10,124 nt of DNA. Source: an uncultured Porphyromonadaceae bacterium (lineage in GTDB: Bacteria; Bacteroidota; Bacteroidia; Bacteroidales; Muribaculaceae). Made by a program: the position numbers and the translations under genes. The notes beneath the pieces were generated by a model. That model was not told the DNA's origin. It did no database searches and worked only from the letters and a program-made list of their open reading frames with translations. The DNA lies in NCBI GenBank assembly GCA_947177595.1, contig CAMWUZ010000043.1, positions 1 to 10,124 on the forward strand, in the 5' to 3' direction. Of the stretch, positions 5,877 to 10,124 are shown piece after piece (position 1 is the first letter of the stretch; every line of letters begins with the position of its first letter).

Positions 5877-7187
5877 TCAAGAACGCAGCTGAGTAACCCT
5901 AACTTTCTTATTTTTAAGCCTCTGACCTTCCGCGCTCTTAACAATATCCCTGATTTTATCGGCAGGAACTGCTGCTATTGCCTCGTGATCATACACGTTT
6001 ATCTTACCTATCTCAGCTGATTCAAGCGGTGTGTTAGCGATAAGAAAACCTACAATATCACCTTTTGACACCTTTTTCTTACGACCGATATTGAAATGAA
6101 GCGTCGCTATGTCAGAGCCACGACTGCATTTTTCAACCACTGGCGGAAAATAATCTCTATCCCACTCAACGTAGTCGGGAATCGAGTCTGCCTCGGAGGT
6201 TATTACATATACGGTGCCATCCGCACCATTTCGGGCGGTTCTGCCGTTCCTGTGAATCCAATTTTCGGCGGCTGGAGGAAGATGATAGTGTATAACAGCG
6301 TCAACCCCCTCAATATCAAGACCACGTGCAGCAAGATCAGTAGCGACAATAGTATCGACAGTACCGTTTTCAAATAGATTAACCGCCATCTGCCTATCAT
6401 GCTGCTCCAGTCCGCCATGATACAACACCGCAGGCATATGGTATTTCTTCAAATAGTTATACAGACGCTCGGCACTTTCGCGATGATTGACAAAAATCAT
6501 CGTTTTTTTCTGAGGAATCGCGCAAAGCAGGTCAACGAGTGTCTGCGCCTTATCTGTCGCGGGACTTTCCACATGAACTTTCTGAAGATTCAGCGATGTG
6601 CCATTGCTGTAGTCAATTTCCTGCCAACCGGATTGAGGTAAATAATCCGGTAATTGCGCGGCGATAGTTGCGGAAGTTAGCAGGATACGCTTTAGTGAGG
6701 GCATTTTCCGCACTATTTTTTTCATATCCGCTTCAAAACCGAGTTCCACGCATTTATCATATTCATCCAATACCAATAATCCGGCATCAGATAGAGAGAT
6801 TGTGCCACGGTTCAGATGATCAAGGAGTCTTCCAGGGGTAGCGACAATGATATCCGGTAACGGTGAAAGGGTATTTTTTTCATCTTCCATCTTGTGCCCT
6901 CCATACAGAGACACCACCTTATAACCTACTGCCGCACCTTTTACTACCGCGGCAATCTGGAGCACCAGTTCGCGGGATGGGGCAATTATCACTCCCTGTA
7001 CTCCCCTGCCCGGCGCTCCGATATGCTTAAGTAGATTAATGACGAAAGCTATTGTCTTGCCTGAACCGGTAGGAGCCGCTAGACGTATTTTTGAAGCATC
7101 TGACGCAGCCAGTTCAAGCTGCATCGGCTTGAGGGCTGTTATGCCGAGCCGAGCCGAGATATTAGATAGTATTTCTTGTTCGTTCAT
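5877..7187 (-). CDS. DEAD-box family ATP-dependent RNA helicase, DbpA-like, with DEYD motif II
   Basis: An RNA-dependent ATPase/helicase of 436 residues. RecA domain 1: a GITALKPMQ segment standing for the Q motif, motif I APTGSGKT (38-45), Ia APSREL, Ib TPGR (117-120), motif II DEYD (141-144) in place of DEAD, and motif III SAT (172-174). RecA domain 2: IFVNHRES, ATDLAARGLDI (282-292) and motif VI HRNGRTAR (312-319). Residues about 365-434 (KGDIVGFLI, IGKINVYD) resemble the DbpA RNA-binding domain, which in E. coli directs the enzyme to 23S rRNA hairpin 92. Length matches E. coli DbpA (457). A 50S assembly role is therefore inferred. The start at 7187 is preferred over an in-frame ATG at 7235, which lies inside the upstream glycosyltransferase gene and adds 16 unconserved residues. 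The gap to that gene is 13 bases, so co-transcription is likely. Confidence 0.93.
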   Translation of the reverse strand: MNEQEILSNISARLGITALKPMQLELAASDASKIRLAAPTGSGKTIAFVINLLKHIGAPGRGVQGVIIAPSRELVLQIAAVVKGAAVGYKVVSLYGGHKMEDEKNTLSPLPDIIVATPGRLLDHLNRGTISLSDAGLLVLDEYDKCVELGFEADMKKIVRKMPSLKRILLTSATIAAQLPDYLPQSGWQEIDYSNGTSLNLQKVHVESPATDKAQTLVDLLCAIPQKKTMIFVNHRESAERLYNYLKKYHMPAVLYHGGLEQHDRQMAVNLFENGTVDTIVATDLAARGLDIEGVDAVIHYHLPPAAENWIHRNGRTARNGADGTVYVITSEADSIPDYVEWDRDYFPPVVEKCSRGSDIATLHFNIGRKKKVSKGDIVGFLIANTPLESAEIGKINVYDHEAIAAVPADKIRDIVKSAEGQRLKNKKVRVTQLRS

Positions 7188-7200
7188 ACAAATATAAGCG

Positions 7201-8202
7201 TCAAATCCGATTAAAGTTTTTCTTACGCCTGACAAAATATTGCCAAAGAATGCTAATCGGTTTATTCGGTGACACTTTCAGAATATCCTCTTGCGGGTGA
7301 TTATTGTATAATTTACGCATATCGGCAAAATCTCTGTGAGCTCCAATTACAGCTGATGCATTCTTGAAATCCAACACCAATAAAAATTTCAGCCAGGCGA
7401 TTGTATCAAGTAACCGGCGCACAAACAACCTTGACCGCCGAATACTATCGGGAGAATTTTTATGGAGCATCAACAGATTGTTCCGAAAATTAAGATAAGT
7501 TTTCTTGGGATTCTCAGCGGGCAGACTTCCCCCACCGAGATGATATACCTGCGATTGCGGCACTACAGCAATATCATATCCGAGCAATCTGATGCGCCAA
7601 CAGAGATCAATCTCCTCCATATGGGCAAAAAACTCCTTGTCGAGTCCACCGGCTCTCCTATATACTTCGGTGCGAACCATCATGGCGGCTCCACTTGCCC
7701 AAAACACACTCATGGGAGTGTCATACTGCCCGTCATCACTTTCTACCGTGTCAAAGATTCTTCCGCGACAATACGGGTAGCCATGACGGTCAAGAAAACC
7801 GCCGCAAGCCCCTGCATGCTCAAATTTATCCGGATTATCAGCCGACAGAATCTTGGGTTGAGCCGCCCCTACTTCCGGATGGGTCTCCATGTAATCAAGC
7901 AGCGGAGTCACCCAATCATTTTTTACCTCGACATCAGAGTTGAGCAGCACGCAATACGGTGTATCGACAAGATTGATCGCTTTATTATATCCTTCGGCAA
8001 ATCCATAATTTTTTTCAAACGCGATAATGCGTATCTGAGGATACTCCTTATTAATATATGCTATAGAGCTATCTGTGCTTCCATTATCGGCAACTACCAA
8101 TCGCGCCGATTCCGGTAGAAATCTCGCTACTGAGGGGAGAAATCTTTTCAGCAACTTCTCTCCATTCCAATTCAATATAATTACAGATACCTGAGCATTC
8201 AT
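7201..8202 (-). CDS. Family 2 glycosyltransferase (WbbL/rhamnosyltransferase-like)
   Basis: Transfers a sugar from an activated donor to an acceptor, probably in the making of a cell-surface glycan; donor and acceptor cannot be read from sequence. The 333 residues begin with the GT-A fold: VSVIILNWNG (5-14), VVADNGSTD (36-44) for nucleotide binding, LLNSDVEV (86-93) as the metal-binding DxD-like site, WASGAAMMVR (168-177), and HMEEIDLCWR (194-203) holding the likely catalytic acidic residues Glu196, Glu197 and Asp199. This pattern is that of COG1216. A hydrophobic stretch around 268-276 near the C-terminus may give peripheral membrane contact. Its ATG overlaps the mtaB stop by four bases (ATGA), so the two are translationally coupled, and the helicase follows after 13 bases. 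No other polysaccharide genes are nearby. Confidence 0.93.
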   Translation of the reverse strand: MNAQVSVIILNWNGEKLLKRFLPSVARFLPESARLVVADNGSTDSSIAYINKEYPQIRIIAFEKNYGFAEGYNKAINLVDTPYCVLLNSDVEVKNDWVTPLLDYMETHPEVGAAQPKILSADNPDKFEHAGACGGFLDRHGYPYCRGRIFDTVESDDGQYDTPMSVFWASGAAMMVRTEVYRRAGGLDKEFFAHMEEIDLCWRIRLLGYDIAVVPQSQVYHLGGGSLPAENPKKTYLNFRNNLLMLHKNSPDSIRRSRLFVRRLLDTIAWLKFLLVLDFKNASAVIGAHRDFADMRKLYNNHPQEDILKVSPNKPISILWQYFVRRKKNFNRI

Positions 8203-9515
8203 GACATTATGTTTCCTTCGACTTCCTCATTAGAATAATCACCGATACGAACATCCACTATAGTGTTTGCCAAAGTCGTATCGGCTGGTAATTTCACTTT
8301 AAGGTAATTGTCTGTAAAACCCCACATGAAACCGTCCTTGCTCGAATGCTCGACAAGCACCTTGCGAACCGTTCCATTATATTTCGATGCGAATTCCGTG
8401 AGTTTCCGGTCGGAAACCTCAAGCATTTTCCTGACTCGCTCATGCTTATCCTGCTGCGAAACAACATGAGGAATCTCAAGTGCGCGAGTACCCGGACGCT
8501 CGGAATATGGAAAAACATGGAGACGACTGATAGGCAAACTGCTGACAAAATCGAGAGAATTGATAAAACGCTCCTCGGTTTCGCCACGGGCGCCGACAAT
8601 TAAATCCACGCCTATAAAGGCATCCGGCAACACTTCCTTTATTTTCTCAATACGGTGACGGAAAAGCGCGGTATCATAATGACGACGCATGAGTTTCAGC
8701 ACCTCATCGTCACCACACTGAAGGGGGATATGGAAATGGGGCATGAACGCACGCGAAGAAGCTACCCATTCAATAATTTCATCCGTGAGCAGATTCGGTT
8801 CTATGGAGGATATACGGTAACGGTCAATTCCCTCCACTTTATCAAGTTCTTTTATAAGATCAAAAAAACTCTCGTCGGAACCGTTGCCGAAATCACCAAT
8901 ATTAACGCCGGTAATCACAATTTCCTTAGCTCCGGCTTCGGCTGCTTCTTTTGCTTTTTCAACCACACTCATTACAGAACCGGAGCGGCTTCTGCCACGA
9001 GCCATCGGTATTGTGCAGTAGGAACAGAAATAGTCGCATCCGTCCTGCACTTTCAGAAACCAACGAGTGCGATCACCACGAGAACATGAGGGGTTAAACT
9101 CCCGAATATCCTTGGCGGGAGTCAGCATCATCATGCGGGTGCGCTCATTCAGCCACTGCTCAACATAACCGGCAAGTTTGAGCTTACGATCGATTCCAGC
9201 AACAATCTCTACCCCGGGAAGCGCGGCTACCTCATCAGGTTTCAACTGGACATAACAACCTGTAACCACAATTGCGGCATCTTTCCATTTACGCGAAAAA
9301 GCCCGTATTGTCTGACGGCACTTCTTGTCTGCAAGCTCGGTGACAGAACATGTATTGACAATCACAATATCGGGAACTTCTCCAGGATTTGCCCGCCGGA
9401 TGCCTTTATCTTCAAGCATCGAAGCAATAGTTGAAGTCTCGGCAAAATTCAACTTACAGCCGAATGTATGATAAAAAGCCTTCAAAGGCTCGGGATTGCA
9501 ATAGTTATTATGCAT
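8199..9515 (-). CDS. mtaB: tRNA (N6-threonylcarbamoyladenosine-37 C2) methylthiotransferase MtaB
   Basis: A radical-SAM methylthiotransferase that converts t6A37 to ms2t6A37 in tRNAs reading ANN codons, stabilising codon pairing; cytoplasmic. The 438 residues show the three family domains. An N-terminal UPF0004 domain has the three ligands of the auxiliary cluster: Cys20 (TFGCKLN), Cys56 (NTCSVT) and Cys87 (TGCYVQ). The radical-SAM core has Cys160-x3-Cys164-x2-Cys167 in the CDYFCSYCTIP segment. A TRAM-like RNA-binding domain occupies about 381-438. These features separate the family from other radical-SAM enzymes. MtaB is chosen over MiaB or RimO from the FGCKLN and CSYCTIPMARGRSRS sequences and the length, by recollection of the families. 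The ATG at 9515 leaves the usual short lead before the first cysteine; the next Met lies after it. First gene of a cluster with the glycosyltransferase and helicase; a strong hairpin sits at the start codon. Confidence 0.93.
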   Translation of the reverse strand: MHNNYCNPEPLKAFYHTFGCKLNFAETSTIASMLEDKGIRRANPGEVPDIVIVNTCSVTELADKKCRQTIRAFSRKWKDAAIVVTGCYVQLKPDEVAALPGVEIVAGIDRKLKLAGYVEQWLNERTRMMMLTPAKDIREFNPSCSRGDRTRWFLKVQDGCDYFCSYCTIPMARGRSRSGSVMSVVEKAKEAAEAGAKEIVITGVNIGDFGNGSDESFFDLIKELDKVEGIDRYRISSIEPNLLTDEIIEWVASSRAFMPHFHIPLQCGDDEVLKLMRRHYDTALFRHRIEKIKEVLPDAFIGVDLIVGARGETEERFINSLDFVSSLPISRLHVFPYSERPGTRALEIPHVVSQQDKHERVRKMLEVSDRKLTEFASKYNGTVRKVLVEHSSKDGFMWGFTDNYLKVKLPADTTLANTIVDVRIGDYSNEEVEGNIMS

Positions 9516-9552
9516 AATGAGTGCAAATTTAATTAAAAATCCGCACTCATTA
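9515..9552 (-). promoter_or_regulatory. 16-bp RNA hairpin ending at the mtaB start codon
   Basis: In minus-strand RNA, UAAUGAGUGC (9552-9543) pairs with GCACUCAUUA (9524-9515). Two G-U pairs and AUUU/AAAU extend the stem to 16 bp around a UUAAUU hexaloop. The last paired base is the A of the mtaB AUG. No U-run follows, so it is not a standard terminator for the upstream lipoprotein gene, whose stop is 20 bases before the stem. A TAAATTTG -7 lookalike (9531-9524) lies inside it. It may be a translational control element, an mRNA 3'-end stabiliser or an operator palindrome. Confidence 0.55.
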
Positions 9553-9572
9553 ATATTATTCTTTGACAGAGG

Positions 9573-10040
9573 TTATTTCAGCAACGAATTGAGATATGCG
9601 CTGTCCGGTTTTGACTGAACGACATCATAACCTTTTTCACGAGCCTCTTTAATTCCATCATTCATTTGCTGAAGATTCTCTTTGAGGGCAGCAAACACAG
9701 TTTCGGAAACATTGATCGATGCACCATCGGGTATATCACAAACAAGATTACCATCCACTTCTTTTACATTTTTGTAAAAACGATATATCGCGATCTTTGC
9801 ATCGGCAAGCATCTCACTATTTACATCAGCAGAATCTCTATTCAATATAATTGAGCTCAAAGCCTCTATATCAACATCAATAAATGCACTGCTATCAATA
9901 TCAATAACCTCCGGCGTTATCTCCAAAGAATACGCAGCAACCATATCATCTGTCTGAGTCGTTGTCTTACCTGAGCATCCTGTCATCGTCAGCACAATAG
10001 CGGGGATTAAACCCAATAAAAATCTGTTTATAATAATCAT
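9573..10040 (-). CDS. Small lipoprotein of unknown function
   Basis: I do not recognise a family. With the ATG at 10040 the product has 155 residues. A signal peptide with a hydrophobic core (FLLGLIPAIVLTMT) runs into a lipobox ending TGC, so Cys22 is the likely lipidated residue and the mature protein is tethered to a membrane facing the periplasm or cell surface. A polar Thr-rich linker follows (SGKTTTQTDD), then an acidic segment rich in Ile/Asp (EVIDIDSSAFIDVDIEAL) and predicted helices with alternating charges up to the C-terminal LNSLLK. One further cysteine occurs in the mature part (NLVCDIPDG). An in-frame ATG at 10067 is rejected because it overlaps a -7 promoter box. It is 57 bases upstream of mtaB on the same strand, with a hairpin between. 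Its length and simple layout suggest a lineage-restricted accessory protein. Confidence 0.82.
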   Translation of the reverse strand: MIIINRFLLGLIPAIVLTMTGCSGKTTTQTDDMVAAYSLEITPEVIDIDSSAFIDVDIEALSSIILNRDSADVNSEMLADAKIAIYRFYKNVKEVDGNLVCDIPDGASINVSETVFAALKENLQQMNDGIKEAREKGYDVVQSKPDSAYLNSLLK

Positions 10041-10064
10041 ATAAATGAATAAGTATGTATGCCG

Positions 10065-10072
10065 CAAATATA
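10065..10072 (-). promoter_or_regulatory. -7 promoter element of the lipoprotein gene
   Basis: Minus-strand TATATTTG matches TAnnTTTG and lies 24 bases before the ATG at 10040, giving a leader of about 18 bases. No TTG is found at the -33 distance in the AT-rich sequence to the window's end. The position supports the downstream ATG over the one at 10067. Confidence 0.5.
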
Positions 10073-10124
10073 TAAACTTTTAACTAACTCTTATTAAAAA
10101 TGAACATTTTTATACAGTTAGAAG

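Noticed and set aside
7189..7196. TATATTTG -7 lookalike just before the helicase ATG
   Set aside because: Transcription from it would begin at or inside the start codon, and the gene is only 13 bases after the glycosyltransferase stop; probably chance in AT-rich sequence.
7462..8118. A 218-codon plus-strand open frame antisense to the glycosyltransferase gene
   Set aside because: The minus-strand gene has all GT2 motifs; the antisense translation is compositionally odd and motif-free.
1..10124. Mobile element, CRISPR array, defence or toxin-antitoxin system, tRNA or rRNA
   Set aside because: I looked for transposase motifs, terminal repeats, regular spaced repeats, paired small genes and RNA gene features and found none. 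The genes read as ordinary chromosomal content.

Overview
The window looks like chromosomal DNA of a gut Bacteroidales bacterium, with Muribaculaceae or a close relative as the best guess. The evidence is threefold. The TAnnTTTG -7 element typical of Bacteroidota promoters occurs upstream of several genes. Shine-Dalgarno sequences are weak and start regions are A-rich. The gene content also fits: a secreted GH29 fucosidase with C-terminal sugar-binding domains, a four-subunit 2-oxoacid:ferredoxin oxidoreductase, and MtaB. The family assignment is inference from protein style, not a search result.

Layout. The only plus-strand gene (119-469) encodes a small soluble Ala/Lys-rich helical protein built of ten consecutive 11-residue repeats. 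A strong hairpin at 485-529 separates it from the convergent minus-strand genes and can serve as terminator for both directions. Everything from 549 to 10040 is on the minus strand. In transcription order (right to left) it holds: a short lipoprotein of unknown function (9573-10040); a tight cluster of mtaB tRNA methylthiotransferase, GT2 glycosyltransferase and a DbpA-like DEAD-box helicase (9515 to 5877); a promoter region with a dyad; the oxidoreductase operon ferredoxin-alpha-beta-gamma (5749 to 3086); a separate 55-residue 2[4Fe-4S] ferredoxin with its own promoter (2823-2990); a terminator; and a secreted alpha-L-fucosidase (549-2723).

How the genes work together. The central block is anaerobic energy and carbon metabolism. 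The oxidoreductase interconverts a 2-oxoacid and its acyl-CoA while exchanging electrons with ferredoxin, and the small ferredoxin just downstream is a plausible soluble partner. The mtaB/helicase pair concerns translation (tRNA A37 thiomethylation and probable 23S rRNA remodelling), with an envelope-type glycosyltransferase between them. The fucosidase would release fucose from host or dietary glycans in the periplasm or at the cell surface.

I see no mobile element, CRISPR array, tRNA, rRNA or defence system. Most of the window is ordinary housekeeping DNA. The points most worth a second look are the perfect hendecad protein, a 16-bp RNA hairpin whose base includes the mtaB start codon, the dyad over the oxidoreductase promoter, and the DEYD version of the helicase motif II.
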